A stretch of 64,000 nucleotides of DNA from Arthrobacter sp. E3 (GTDB taxonomy: Bacteria > Actinomycetota > Actinomycetes > Actinomycetales > Micrococcaceae). The position numbers and the translations under genes are program-made. How positions within the stretch are numbered: position 1 is the stretch's first letter; each line of letters starts with the position of its first letter. The stretch is taken from the NCBI RefSeq assembly GCF_017353415.1, contig NZ_JAFMPX010000013.1:1-64000 (forward strand), in the 5' to 3' direction. Below, in pieces: positions 43,602 to 52,616 of this stretch. The notes beneath the pieces were generated by a model. It saw only the letters and a program-made list of their open reading frames with translations, had not been told where the DNA came from and did not search any database.

Positions 43602-44984
43602 TCAGGCACCTGCCTTTTCGCCGGGGCGGCCCAGCAGGATGCGGGCTTCGCCCACCACCGTGATGGAGCCGGTGATCAGGACACCGCCGGCGAGGTCGTT
43701 GTTGGCCTCGGCCCGTTCAACCGCCCACTCGATGGCGTCGTCGAGCCTCTCGGCAATGTGCACGTCCGCCTCGTCCCAGCCAAGATCCACTGCCATTTCA
43801 GCCAGTTCCGCGGCCGGAATGGCGCGTGGCGAGTTGGACTGGGTCAGGCAGATTTCAGCAGCTTCATCGCCGTAGGACTCCCTGATGGTGTTCAGGATTG
43901 CCTCGGCATCCTTCTCGACCAGCACGCCCAGCACAATGACCAGCTTGCTGAACGCGAAGGACTCCTGCAGGGCCTTGGCGCTGACAGCGATGCCAGCGGG
44001 GTTGTGGGCGGCATCCACCACAATGGTCGGCGAGGTGCGCATGACCTCAAGACGACCCGGGGAGGTGACGGCACCAAAACCCTGCTGGACCAGTTCCAGG
44101 TTCAGTTCCTTTTCCCCGCCGCCGAGGAAGGCTTCAAGGGCGGCAAGGGCGACGGCGGCATTCTGCGCCTGGTGTTCGCCGTGCAGCGGCAGCAGGATGC
44201 CGGGATAGCGACCGGCCAGACCCTGCAGGTCAAGGCTTTGCCCACCCACGGCAATGGTGCGCGACTCCACACCGAACTCCACACCTTCAAAGCGGAAGTC
44301 CGCGTTCACAGAACGTGCCTTGTCGAGGATGACCTGGGCGGCGTCGGCGGGCTGCGCGGCGCTGATGACGAACGCGCCTTCCTTGATAATGCCGGCCTTT
44401 TCCTCAGCGATGAGGCCGGTGGTGTCCCCCAGCAGTTCGGTGTGGTCCAGGGAGATGGGGGTGATGACGGCAACCTGGCCGTCGCCCACATTGGTGGCGT
44501 CGGTGATGCCGCCGAGGCCCACTTCCATAACGGCCACATCCACGGGCTCGTCGGCAAAGACAGCGAAGGCCAGGATGGTCAGGCACTCGAAGTAGGTCAG
44601 CCGCACGTCGCCCGCGGCTTCTAGTTCGGCGTCGACAATGTCCAGGTAGGGGCGGATTTCGTCCCAGATACGCACGAACGTCTCGTCGCTGACGGGGGAA
44701 CCGTCAATGCTGATGCGTTCGGTGACCTTTGTCAGGTGCGGGCTGGTGTAGCGTCCGGTGCGCAGGTCGTGGGCCAGCAGCCCGGCCTCGATCATGCGCG
44801 CCGTGGACGTTTTTCCGTTGGTGCCGGTGATGTGGATGATGGGGAAGGCCTTGTTGGGCTCGCCCAGAATGTCCATGGCCCGGAACAGCGGGTCAAGCCG
44901 CGGCTCCATCTTGTTTTCCGGGGCGCGGCCCAGAAGCTCGGCGTAAACACTTTCCACCGAGAATTCATCGTGGTTGGCGCTCAT
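43602..44984 (-). CDS. folC: Bifunctional folylpolyglutamate / dihydrofolate synthase
   Basis: A 460-aa Mur-ligase-like enzyme adding glutamate to dihydropteroate or folates. Motifs: P-loop HITGTNGKTSTAR, ERISIDG, the conserved EVGLGGITDATNV and LDHTELLGDT, and AHNPAG. It starts directly after the ileS stop with no spacer, and its product supplies polyglutamated folate, which MetE also uses. Confidence 0.95.
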   Translation of the reverse strand: MSANHDEFSVESVYAELLGRAPENKMEPRLDPLFRAMDILGEPNKAFPIIHITGTNGKTSTARMIEAGLLAHDLRTGRYTSPHLTKVTERISIDGSPVSDETFVRIWDEIRPYLDIVDAELEAAGDVRLTYFECLTILAFAVFADEPVDVAVMEVGLGGITDATNVGDGQVAVITPISLDHTELLGDTTGLIAEEKAGIIKEGAFVISAAQPADAAQVILDKARSVNADFRFEGVEFGVESRTIAVGGQSLDLQGLAGRYPGILLPLHGEHQAQNAAVALAALEAFLGGGEKELNLELVQQGFGAVTSPGRLEVMRTSPTIVVDAAHNPAGIAVSAKALQESFAFSKLVIVLGVLVEKDAEAILNTIRESYGDEAAEICLTQSNSPRAIPAAELAEMAVDLGWDEADVHIAERLDDAIEWAVERAEANNDLAGGVLITGSITVVGEARILLGRPGEKAGA

Positions 44985-47900
44985 TTAGACGGTGCTCCGT
45001 TCAACAGTGATGGTGGTTTCAACGTCACCGGGGATGAGTTCAAGCTTTAGTGTGAGGGTCTCGTTTTTGACCAGCTCGGCGTTGGCGTGCAGGGCGTCGA
45101 CAATGTCCTGCGGGGCGCTGACGATGGTGCGGATGCGGTCGCTGACCTGCAGGCCCGTGTCCTTGCGGGCCTGCTGGATGGCACGGACCATGTCGCGGGC
45201 GGTGCCTTCGGCCAGCAGTTCGTCCGTCAACTCGGTGTTGAGCACCACGAAACCGACGTGCGGCAGCATGGCCACCGCACTGTTTCCGCCGTCGTCCGCT
45301 TGGTCAACAACAGTTTCCAGCGTGTATTCGGAGGGTTGCAGTTCAAGGCCGCCCGCCGTCACGGTGCCGTCAACGACCGACCAGTCGCCGGATTTGGAGC
45401 CCTTGATGGCGAGTTGGACGTCCTTGCCCAGGCGCGGGCCGGCTGCACGGGCGTTGACCACGAGCTTTTGGCTGATGCCGAACTCTTCCGGTGAGGCGTC
45501 CGCGGCGTCGAGGAAACGCACGGAACGTAGGTTCAGTTCCTCGGAGACCATGCCGGCGCCGTCCTTCAGTGCGGCGGCGTTGGGGGCAACCACCGTCAGC
45601 TCCTGCAGGGGCAGACGGACGCGCAGCTTGGCGGCCTTGCGCAGGCTGGAGCCGGTGGAGCAGATCTGCTGGATCGCCTCCATCTGCTCCACGAGCGGTG
45701 CGTTGGAAACATACAATTCGGCGTTGGGCCAGTCGCTCAGGTGCACCGAACGCCCGCCGGTCAGGCCGCGCCAAATCTCCTCGGTGACCAGTGGCAGCAG
45801 CGGGGCTGCCACTCGGCACACCGTTTCCAGTGCGGTGTAGAGCGCGTCGAAGGCGTCCACGTTCTCGTCGAAGAAACGGTTGCGGCTTCGGCGCACGTAC
45901 CAGTTGGTGAGCATGTCGAAGTACACGCGCAGGGCTTCGCAGGCGCCGGAGACGTCGTAGCCGTCAAGCAGGTCCGTCAGCTCGCGCACCAAATCGCCGG
46001 TGTTCGCGAGCAGGTACTGGTCCATGGGGTCGGTGTAGCCGTCGTAGCGCAGCTTGGCGTCGTAGCCGGTGCCGCCGTTGGCCGTGTTCGCGTACAGGGT
46101 GAAGAAGCTGTACACGTTCCACATGGGCAGGATGACCTGGCGAACGCCGTCACGGATGCCCTGCTCGGTCACCACCAGGTTGCCGCCGCGCAGGATGGGG
46201 CTGGACATGAGGAACCAGCGCATGGCGTCGGAGCCGTCGCGGTCCAGCACCTCGGACACGTCCGGGTAGTTGCGCAGCGACTTGGACATCTTCGCCCCGT
46301 CGGAGCCGAGCACAATGCCGTGGCTGATGACGTTGCGGAACGCCGGGCGGTCAAAGAGTGCCGTGGAGAGGATGTGCAGCATGTAGAACCAGCCGCGCGT
46401 CTGCCCGATGTATTCGACGATGAAGTCGGCCGGGTTGTGGGTGTTGAACCAGTCCTCGTTCTCGAACGGGTAATGGACCTGGCCGTACGGCATGGAGCCG
46501 GAGTCAAACCAGACGTCCAGCACGTCCTCCACGCGGCGCATGGTGGACTGCCCCTGCTCAGGCGTGCGCGGGTCATCCGGGTTGGGGCGGGTCAGCTCAT
46601 CGATGAACGGGCGGTGGAGGTCCACTTCGCCCGCTTTGTTGACGGGCAGGCGGCCAAAGTCTGCCTGCATCTCGGCGAGCGAGCCGTACACGTCGGTGCG
46701 CGGGTACTCTTCGTCGTCGGACTGCCAGACTGGGATGGGTGAACCCCAGTAGCGGTTGCGGGAGATGGACCAGTCGCGGGCGTTGGCCAGCCACTTGCCG
46801 AACTGGCCGTCCTTGACGTTGCCGGGGATCCAGTTGATGTCCTGGTTCAGCTCAACCATGCGGTCCTTGAACGCGGTGACTTCCACGTACCAGGAGGAGA
46901 TGGCGCGGTAGATCAGCGGTGTGCGGCAGCGCCAGCAGTGCGGGTAGCTGTGCACGTAGCTGGCTTGGCGGACCAGGCGCCCGGCCTCGCGGACCACCTT
47001 CGTGATGGTCTTGTTCGCGTCGAAGACCTGCACTCCGGCGATGTCGTTCAGCGGCCCGCCGGCAAAGACGGGCAGGAAGTTTGCGCCCTCATCCACGGAC
47101 AGGACCACCGGGATGCCGTACTGCTCGCACACCTTCTGATCCTCTTCACCGTAGGCGGGCGCTTGATGGACAACGCCGGTACCGTCGGTGGTGGTCACGT
47201 AGTCGGCGAGCAGGAACTGCCAGGACTTGGCGGTGCCGTACTTCTCGTCATCGGCAAAGTAGTCCCACAAAGGCTCGTACTTCAGTCCCTCAAGCTCGGC
47301 GCCGGCGTAGGTGGCGGTGACGGCGGCGCTCGCGGCAGCAGCGTCGTCGTACCCCAGATCCTTGGCATAGGAGCCCACCAGATCGGCGGCAAGCAGGAAC
47401 CGCTCCCCCTCGGCGCTGGAACCGTGCGGCCCAACAGGCACGACGGCGTAGCTCACCTGCGGCCCGACGGCGAGGGCCTGGTTGGTGGGCAGTGTCCAGG
47501 GCGTGGTGGTCCAGGCGATCGCGGCCACGCCGGCAAGCTCCTGCGAGAGGGCGGATTCCCCGGTCAGGATGGGGAACGTGACGGTGACGGTCTGATCCTG
47601 GCGGTCCTTGTAGACGTCCTCATCCATGCGCAATTCGTGGTTGGAGAGGGGCGTCTCATCCTTCCAGCAGTAAGGCAGCACGCGGTAGCCGTTGTAGGTC
47701 AGGCCCTTGGAGTGCAGTTGCTTGAACGCCCACAGCACCGACTCCATGTAGTCGACGTTGAGCGTCTTGTAGTCGTTGTCGAAGTCCACCCAGCGGGCCT
47801 GGCGGGTGACGTATTCCTGCCATTCGCCAGCATATTTCATGACGGAGGAACGGCAGGCGTCGTTGAACTTGTCGATGCCCATGGCCGCGATCTGCGCCTT

Positions 47901-48269
47901 GTCCGTCATGCCCAGCTGCTTCATGGCCTCCAGCTCGGCCGGCAAACCGTGCGTATCCCAGCCGAAACGACGCTCCACTCGGCGACCGCGCTGGGTCTGG
48001 TAGCGGGCCACCAGATCCTTGGCGTAACCGGTGAGCAGGTGCCCGTAGTGCGGCAGGCCGTTGGCGAAAGGAGGGCCGTCGTAGAAGACGAACTCGTTCG
48101 ACCCGTCGGCCCCGGCGTCGCGCGCGTCGATGCTGGCCTGGAAGGTGCCGTCTTCGTCCCAGTACTTCAGGACAAGTTCTTCCACCTTCGGGAAATTCAC
48201 GGAGGCGGGAACATGGTGGGTTTCGGCGTGCAAGCCGGCGGCGGCGGAGGCCTTCGGGAAGTGGGTCAT
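44985..48269 (-). CDS. ileS: Isoleucyl-tRNA synthetase
   Basis: A 1094-aa class I synthetase of the long, eukaryote-like type common in actinobacteria. Signature sequences: GLPHYGHLL (HIGH variant), the CP1 editing domain with [10 protein letters not shown], and AKMSKS. The start at 48269 (MTHFPKAS) has AGGA at 7 nt; an ATG at 48296 has no SD, and a GTG at 48332 lies inside the T-box and is excluded. Translation is probably governed by the T-box upstream. Confidence 0.95.
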   Translation of the reverse strand: MTHFPKASAAAGLHAETHHVPASVNFPKVEELVLKYWDEDGTFQASIDARDAGADGSNEFVFYDGPPFANGLPHYGHLLTGYAKDLVARYQTQRGRRVERRFGWDTHGLPAELEAMKQLGMTDKAQIAAMGIDKFNDACRSSVMKYAGEWQEYVTRQARWVDFDNDYKTLNVDYMESVLWAFKQLHSKGLTYNGYRVLPYCWKDETPLSNHELRMDEDVYKDRQDQTVTVTFPILTGESALSQELAGVAAIAWTTTPWTLPTNQALAVGPQVSYAVVPVGPHGSSAEGERFLLAADLVGSYAKDLGYDDAAAASAAVTATYAGAELEGLKYEPLWDYFADDEKYGTAKSWQFLLADYVTTTDGTGVVHQAPAYGEEDQKVCEQYGIPVVLSVDEGANFLPVFAGGPLNDIAGVQVFDANKTITKVVREAGRLVRQASYVHSYPHCWRCRTPLIYRAISSWYVEVTAFKDRMVELNQDINWIPGNVKDGQFGKWLANARDWSISRNRYWGSPIPVWQSDDEEYPRTDVYGSLAEMQADFGRLPVNKAGEVDLHRPFIDELTRPNPDDPRTPEQGQSTMRRVEDVLDVWFDSGSMPYGQVHYPFENEDWFNTHNPADFIVEYIGQTRGWFYMLHILSTALFDRPAFRNVISHGIVLGSDGAKMSKSLRNYPDVSEVLDRDGSDAMRWFLMSSPILRGGNLVVTEQGIRDGVRQVILPMWNVYSFFTLYANTANGGTGYDAKLRYDGYTDPMDQYLLANTGDLVRELTDLLDGYDVSGACEALRVYFDMLTNWYVRRSRNRFFDENVDAFDALYTALETVCRVAAPLLPLVTEEIWRGLTGGRSVHLSDWPNAELYVSNAPLVEQMEAIQQICSTGSSLRKAAKLRVRLPLQELTVVAPNAAALKDGAGMVSEELNLRSVRFLDAADASPEEFGISQKLVVNARAAGPRLGKDVQLAIKGSKSGDWSVVDGTVTAGGLELQPSEYTLETVVDQADDGGNSAVAMLPHVGFVVLNTELTDELLAEGTARDMVRAIQQARKDTGLQVSDRIRTIVSAPQDIVDALHANAELVKNETLTLKLELIPGDVETTITVERSTV

Positions 48270-48302
48270 CACATCATCCTGGTTGGGGGCGTTCATGTCA
48301 GG

Positions 48303-48485
48303 ATGCAAGGACGGCTTGCGCCGCGGTACCACCTCGCTTACCGTCCCCCTTGCCTTTCAACGCCGGGTGCGGCCGCTCATTGTCTGCTGTGACGGGCTTA
48401 CCCGTCCGGTTCTACTGGCACAGCACCCGAGTGGGCGCAGTGTGTTCTTCCGGAAGCTCACCGGTGATGGCCGGTTCAACGCTTT
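48303..48485 (-). promoter_or_regulatory. T-box riboswitch upstream of ileS
   Basis: Minus-strand GGTGGTACCGCGG (48321-48333) is the T-box sequence that pairs with uncharged tRNA NCCA. It is enclosed by GGACGG (48341-48346) and CCGTCC (48309-48314), the antisequestrator/antiterminator helix. Near the 5' end, CCATCACCGGTGAGC carries an ATC isoleucine specifier (48466-48468) in a short stem I as in other actinobacterial ileS leaders. No T-run terminator is seen, so control is probably at translation initiation. A TAGACT -10 lies at 48493-48498. Confidence 0.9.
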
Positions 48486-48520
48486 GTGTGCCAGTCTACG
48501 GGATCGGCGGGGCTGCTGTG

Positions 48521-48540
48521 CACCGCCTGCGCAGGCGGTG
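48521..48540 (-). terminator. Perfect 20-bp palindrome after the SDR gene
   Basis: CACCGCCTGC followed at once by GCAGGCGGTG, 35 bp past the SDR stop and just upstream of the ileS promoter. Probably a hairpin separating the two transcription units. Confidence 0.55.
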
Positions 48541-48575
48541 CACATGGGCGGCCCGTGCTCAGTAGCGTCCCGTAC

Positions 48576-49343
48576 TCAGTGGCGGATGAGCTTGTGCGCG
48601 GCGGCCTGGGCCACGGGCCGCACCACAAGCTGATCAATGTTGATGTGCTGGGGAAGTTCGACGGCGTAGCGCACCACCTCCGCCACGTCCTCCGGCGTCA
48701 GTGGCTCGGCCACACCCTGGTAGGTTTTGGCCGCCGATTCCTTGTCCCCGCCAAGGCGGTTCAACATGAACTCCTCCGTCTGGACAAGGCCGGGAGCCAC
48801 CTCGATGACACGCACATTGTGTTCGGCTTCTTCCAGGCGCAACGCATTATTCAGGGCGTGCTGGCCGAATTTTGCGGCGTTGTAGCCGGCGCCGCCTTCA
48901 TAGGCGACAAGCCCGGCGGTGGACGTCAGGTTCAGCACGGTGCCGCGGCCGTGAGCGCGCAGTGCGGGAAGGAACGCCTGGATGACTTTCAGGGTACCCA
49001 GCACGTTGACCTGGTACATCCACTCCCAGTCTTGGACACTCGCGCTGCCCACGGGGTCCACCCCGCGCGCGCCGCCGGCAATGTTGATGACAGTGTCCAC
49101 GCCGCCGTGATTCGCGAAAGCGTTGGTGACGGCGCTGCGGAGGCGGGCGACGTCGTCGTCCTTGGAAATGTCCGCCGGACAGGCAATGGCCCCTGTTTCC
49201 GTGGCAAGCTCGGCTAGCCGCTCGGCGCGGCGGGCCACTGCCACCACGTTCCAGCCGTGGGCGCGCAGCGCGCGGACGGTGGCGGCGCCAATGCCGGAGC
49301 TGGCGCCAGTGACTACTGCATTGCGGGAAGTGTTTTCAACCAT
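48576..49343 (-). CDS. Short-chain dehydrogenase/reductase (SDR)
   Basis: A 255-aa classical SDR: cofactor motif VVTGASSGIGAAT, NIAGGARG, catalytic Ser in LNLTSTAGLVAY and YNAAK (Tyr/Lys). VARRAERL after strand 2 suggests NADP(H). The nearest relatives by pattern are 3-hydroxy-acid or YdfG-type dehydrogenases, but the substrate is open. It ends 3 bp after the PucR stop, so it may be cotranscribed with that regulator. Confidence 0.9.
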   Translation of the reverse strand: MVENTSRNAVVTGASSGIGAATVRALRAHGWNVVAVARRAERLAELATETGAIACPADISKDDDVARLRSAVTNAFANHGGVDTVINIAGGARGVDPVGSASVQDWEWMYQVNVLGTLKVIQAFLPALRAHGRGTVLNLTSTAGLVAYEGGAGYNAAKFGQHALNNALRLEEAEHNVRVIEVAPGLVQTEEFMLNRLGGDKESAAKTYQGVAEPLTPEDVAEVVRYAVELPQHINIDQLVVRPVAQAAAHKLIRH

Positions 49344-49346
49344 GGA

Positions 49347-50561
49347 TTAAATGTAGCGCCCAAGCCCTCTTCCGAGGGATTCCGGGGTGAGGCGCATCGA
49401 GCGCAGCGCCACATACAGCACGGCAGCGTCGGCCGGCCGGGACACGTTCCTTCCTGTCAATTCCGCAATCCGGCCCAGCCGGTATCCAATGGTGTTGCGG
49501 TGGCAATGCAGCATGATTCCTGCCTGTGCCGGCGAACCATCGGCGGCAAACCACGCTTCGAGCGTGTCAAGGAGCGGTTCCGCATCAACAGCCGCAGAGA
49601 GCGGGCCCAGCACGTTCACGCGCAGTTCACTGGCGTAGCTCGGCTGGGCTGCCAACAGGGTGTCAATGGGCGCCGATCCATAGCTGTGAAAACCCACACT
49701 CAACGGCGGAACGCATTCCATGGACAGCTGCGCCTGCCTGACGGCGTCCTTGGCAGTTTGGACGGAGGCGAACGGCCTGCTTGCCCCCACTCGGGATGTT
49801 GCTGCTGCTGCGATGATACCGGCGGCCACCGGAATGTCTGCCGCCGATGGGCAGCCCAGCAGGCCCAAATGTTCCCCGGTCCATGTTGTCCACGTTGAGG
49901 GGATTCCCGCAGCGCGCAGCCTGCTGCGAATTGATGGCAGCGGATCGGCACCCGTGCCGTCAAGTTCTGCGGCAACGACAAGGTACGTGGCGAGGATGGG
50001 AAGCCCCAGCCTGCGCAGCAGCTCCTCCGCCTCCCGCGTGGGGGCTGTGCCCTCGAGCAGTGACAAGAGCATGACCCCGCGCGCCCTCTGATCGCGGCGG
50101 TCGATTTCATCAACCACTTCGCGGTACGTCTCAGCTGCCGCGCTGGAGAACGTGTCTACGATTCCCCAAAAGTGCGATGAAACCCGCAACAGGGACTCAG
50201 AGCTGCCCAGTGCTGCCGAACGGGCGATCATTTCCTCCCATAGCGTCAGTCCGGCGATTCTATAGGCGCGCAGCAGGCTGGCCATCGGAATCCCGTACTC
50301 GGCCTTGAGCCTGCCCGCCATGCGCGCAGCGTCCACGGATTCGGGTGCACCCACAAGCATTTCCAGCAAGCAGCGCACATTGGTGCTCACAATTTCCAGG
50401 AGTTGCTCGGGTGTCAGGGTGGCGTCGGCATAGACCTGCTCACCACTGAGAATCTCATCCACAATTCGCCCGCTGAGCTCATCGACGGCGTCGAGCAATT
50501 CGGTGAACAATTCTACGGGGCCAACGGTGGCGTCCCTTGTTCCGGGCTGGTGCGAACTCAT
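49347..50561 (-). CDS. PucR-family transcriptional regulator
   Basis: A 404-aa protein with an N-terminal helical RsbRD-like/PucR-type domain (about residues 20-150, [23 protein letters not shown]), a GGDEF-like linker region (about 155-310) and a C-terminal PucR helix-turn-helix ([21 protein letters not shown]). This is the CdaR/PucR layout, usually an activator of catabolic genes. The ATG at 50561 has no SD; a GTG at 50606 lies inside the candidate operator. It is divergent from the ALDH-GMC genes and followed 3 bp later by the SDR gene. Confidence 0.87.
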   Translation of the reverse strand: MSSHQPGTRDATVGPVELFTELLDAVDELSGRIVDEILSGEQVYADATLTPEQLLEIVSTNVRCLLEMLVGAPESVDAARMAGRLKAEYGIPMASLLRAYRIAGLTLWEEMIARSAALGSSESLLRVSSHFWGIVDTFSSAAAETYREVVDEIDRRDQRARGVMLLSLLEGTAPTREAEELLRRLGLPILATYLVVAAELDGTGADPLPSIRSRLRAAGIPSTWTTWTGEHLGLLGCPSAADIPVAAGIIAAAATSRVGASRPFASVQTAKDAVRQAQLSMECVPPLSVGFHSYGSAPIDTLLAAQPSYASELRVNVLGPLSAAVDAEPLLDTLEAWFAADGSPAQAGIMLHCHRNTIGYRLGRIAELTGRNVSRPADAAVLYVALRSMRLTPESLGRGLGRYI

Positions 50562-50591
50562 GCATGAATGATACGCCGTTACACCATCCTT

Positions 50592-50609
50592 TTTGTGCTC
50601 CAGCACAAA
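50592..50609. promoter_or_regulatory. Candidate PucR operator palindrome
   Basis: TTTGTGCT-CC-AGCACAAA: 8-bp perfect arms with a 2-bp spacer in the 163-bp gap between the PucR and ALDH starts. Next to it GTTCACC (50611-50617) and GGTGAAC (50641-50647) form a second inverted pair, and TTCACCGG recurs near 50654. Binding by the PucR protein is inferred. Confidence 0.5.
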
Positions 50610-50724
50610 CGTTCACCGGTAATTGATGTCCCACGCCCATGGTGAACGGGCCTTCACCGGAATACACTCAGTGTCAGGCACCGATCGATGCAAGATCGGC
50701 AGAGGCATTAATCGAGGGAGATTC

Positions 50725-52443
50725 ATGACGCTCACATCAGTTCCCACTGATCAGGACCGAAAAATGTTTGACAGTGCAATAGCTGAGCTCGCTGGGGGCG
50801 AAAGCGCTTGGGCCGGGATGTCGCTGACGGAGCGCGCCGACCTGCTTGGCCGAGTTCACGAAGCGGTGGCGGCCTCCGCGGAAAGCTGGGTCGGCACGGC
50901 AAGCAGCGTCAAGGGTCTGGACCCGGACTCGCAGCTCGTGGGCGAGGAGTGGATTTCCGGGCCGAACCCGGTGCTGTCAGCGTGCGCCGTGCTGGCCGAA
51001 AGCCTTAGGGCATTGGCACAGAAGAAGAGCCCTCTGGAAGGCGTAAAATTTGGCACCGCACCGGGTGGTCGTGTCAGCGTTCCAGTGCTCCCCCACAGTG
51101 CTTACGAATCGATCCTGCTCCATGGGTTCAAGGCGGAAGTGTGGATGCCCCCTGGTGTGGCTGCGTCCACGGTGCGCTCGCATGCCGGATTGGCCGCCCA
51201 CCGTCCCTCGCTGACCCACGGTGTGGGGCTGGTCCTGGGCGCGGGAAACATCACCTCCATTCCACCCCTTGACGTCCTGTATGAGCTCATCGCCAACAAC
51301 CGCCTCACGCTACTCAAGCTCAACCCGGTGATGTCCCGGATGAAAGCCGTGTACGAAAAGGCACTGGCGCCTCTCATCGCAGCGAATCTCCTGCGGATCG
51401 TCGACGGTGACGGTGCGGACGGTGGATACCTGGCCCACCACCGCGGCATCTCCCATGTCCACATGACGGGAAGCGCGGCAACGCATGACGCCGTTGTCTA
51501 TGGTCCTGGACCGGAAGGCCAGGCCCGCAAGGCCGCCAACACGCCGCTGTTGAACAAGCCCATAACCAGTGAACTCGGCGGGGTCTCACCCATCATCGTG
51601 GTCCCCGGTCGGTGGACGGCGCGGGACTTGCGCTATCAGGCAGAGCACATCGCCACCATGCGTCTTCACAACGGCGGCTACAACTGCATCGCCGGGCAGG
51701 TGGTGCTCATGAGCCGCGATTGGAACCAAAAGGGCGCTTTCTTGGAAGAACTGCGTGCAGCCATGACCCGGACGCCTGAACGCACGCCGTGGTACCCAGG
51801 CAGCGGCGACAGGGTTGCCTCAGCCTGTGAATCGTATCCGGGTGCCGAGCAAGTCGGTACGGGCCGTCTCCTCATTGAGCTCACGGCAGCGGACAATGCG
51901 CAGACAATGCAAACCACCGAATACTTCTCCCCTGTCCTTGGGGTCATGGAACTCGCCGGCTCCGGCCGTGCGTTTCTGGACGCTGCCATCTCTGCTGCAA
52001 ACCAAGACTTCGTTGGAACCTTAGGAGCCAATGTCATTGCCGACCCGAAAGACATCAAGTCCATGGGCAAGGGGTTTCGCACATCGATTGCACAACTGCA
52101 TTATGGAACCATTGCCGTCAACGCCTGGACCGGCGTTGGCTTCCTGACCGCAGCGGCACCGTGGGGGGCGTTCCCCGGCCACATGCTGGAGGACGTACAA
52201 AGCGGACTCGGCGTGGTTCATAACGCGCTGCTCATCAGCGAGCCCGAGCGGACGGTGGTCACGGGACCATTCCGCCCCTTCCCGCGCTCCGTTGCCCACG
52301 GAGAGTTTGCCCTCTTTCCCAAGCCACCGTGGTTTGTTACCTCGCGCAGCGCAAAAGCAACCGGCAGGCTGCTGAGCAAATTCGCTGCCAAGCCGTCCTG
52401 GGCGCGCATGCCGGCAGTCTTCGCGGCAGCCTTTCGCGCCTGA
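50725..52443 (+). CDS. Aldehyde dehydrogenase superfamily protein of the PucR locus
   Basis: A 572-aa protein from the ATG at 50725 with GAGGGAG upstream. Catalytic Glu in TSELGGVSPII and nucleophilic Cys in GGYNCIAGQVVL are present; the nucleotide site region reads LVLGAGNITSIPP, unlike the usual PWNxP. It is longer than ordinary ALDHs because of an N-terminal helical domain and a C-terminal extension (PSWARMPAVFAAAFRA). Such divergent members act on bulky aldehydes; the substrate is not predictable. A GMC oxidoreductase follows, which could provide the aldehyde. Confidence 0.85.
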   Translation: MTLTSVPTDQDRKMFDSAIAELAGGESAWAGMSLTERADLLGRVHEAVAASAESWVGTASSVKGLDPDSQLVGEEWISGPNPVLSACAVLAESLRALAQKKSPLEGVKFGTAPGGRVSVPVLPHSAYESILLHGFKAEVWMPPGVAASTVRSHAGLAAHRPSLTHGVGLVLGAGNITSIPPLDVLYELIANNRLTLLKLNPVMSRMKAVYEKALAPLIAANLLRIVDGDGADGGYLAHHRGISHVHMTGSAATHDAVVYGPGPEGQARKAANTPLLNKPITSELGGVSPIIVVPGRWTARDLRYQAEHIATMRLHNGGYNCIAGQVVLMSRDWNQKGAFLEELRAAMTRTPERTPWYPGSGDRVASACESYPGAEQVGTGRLLIELTAADNAQTMQTTEYFSPVLGVMELAGSGRAFLDAAISAANQDFVGTLGANVIADPKDIKSMGKGFRTSIAQLHYGTIAVNAWTGVGFLTAAAPWGAFPGHMLEDVQSGLGVVHNALLISEPERTVVTGPFRPFPRSVAHGEFALFPKPPWFVTSRSAKATGRLLSKFAAKPSWARMPAVFAAAFRA

Positions 52444-52538
52444 AACGACGAGCGAAACCGCCAAGACGGAACGCCAAGAATCGTCCGCTCCACACCGGCA
52501 AGACAGCACGGCCCACCACGAAAGCGAGACAGAGCACC

Positions 52539-52616
52539 ATGATTAACAGCATCCTCCCGGTACTGACCGGAAGTGTCCATGGCAGGACGCAGCCCTTGAT
52601 GGTGATGGCGGCATGA
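52539..52616 (+). CDS. 25-aa ORF coupled to the GMC gene
   Basis: ATG at 52539 begins a 25-codon frame (MINSILPVLTGSV... ending MVMAA) whose TGA overlaps the ATG of the GMC gene (ATGA). The upstream SD is weak (GAGACAGAG). It may be a leader peptide that brings ribosomes to the GMC start, which itself lacks a good SD, or it may be chance. It is too short to assign a function. Confidence 0.35.
   Translation: MINSILPVLTGSVHGRTQPLMVMAA

Noticed and set aside
48297-48332. GTG at 48332 as ileS start
   Set aside because: It lies in the conserved GGTGGTACC of the T-box and has no SD.
45741-48392. Plus-strand frames of over 300 residues opposite ileS
   Set aside because: His/Val/Gly-rich shadow translations without motifs; the last one also covers the T-box.
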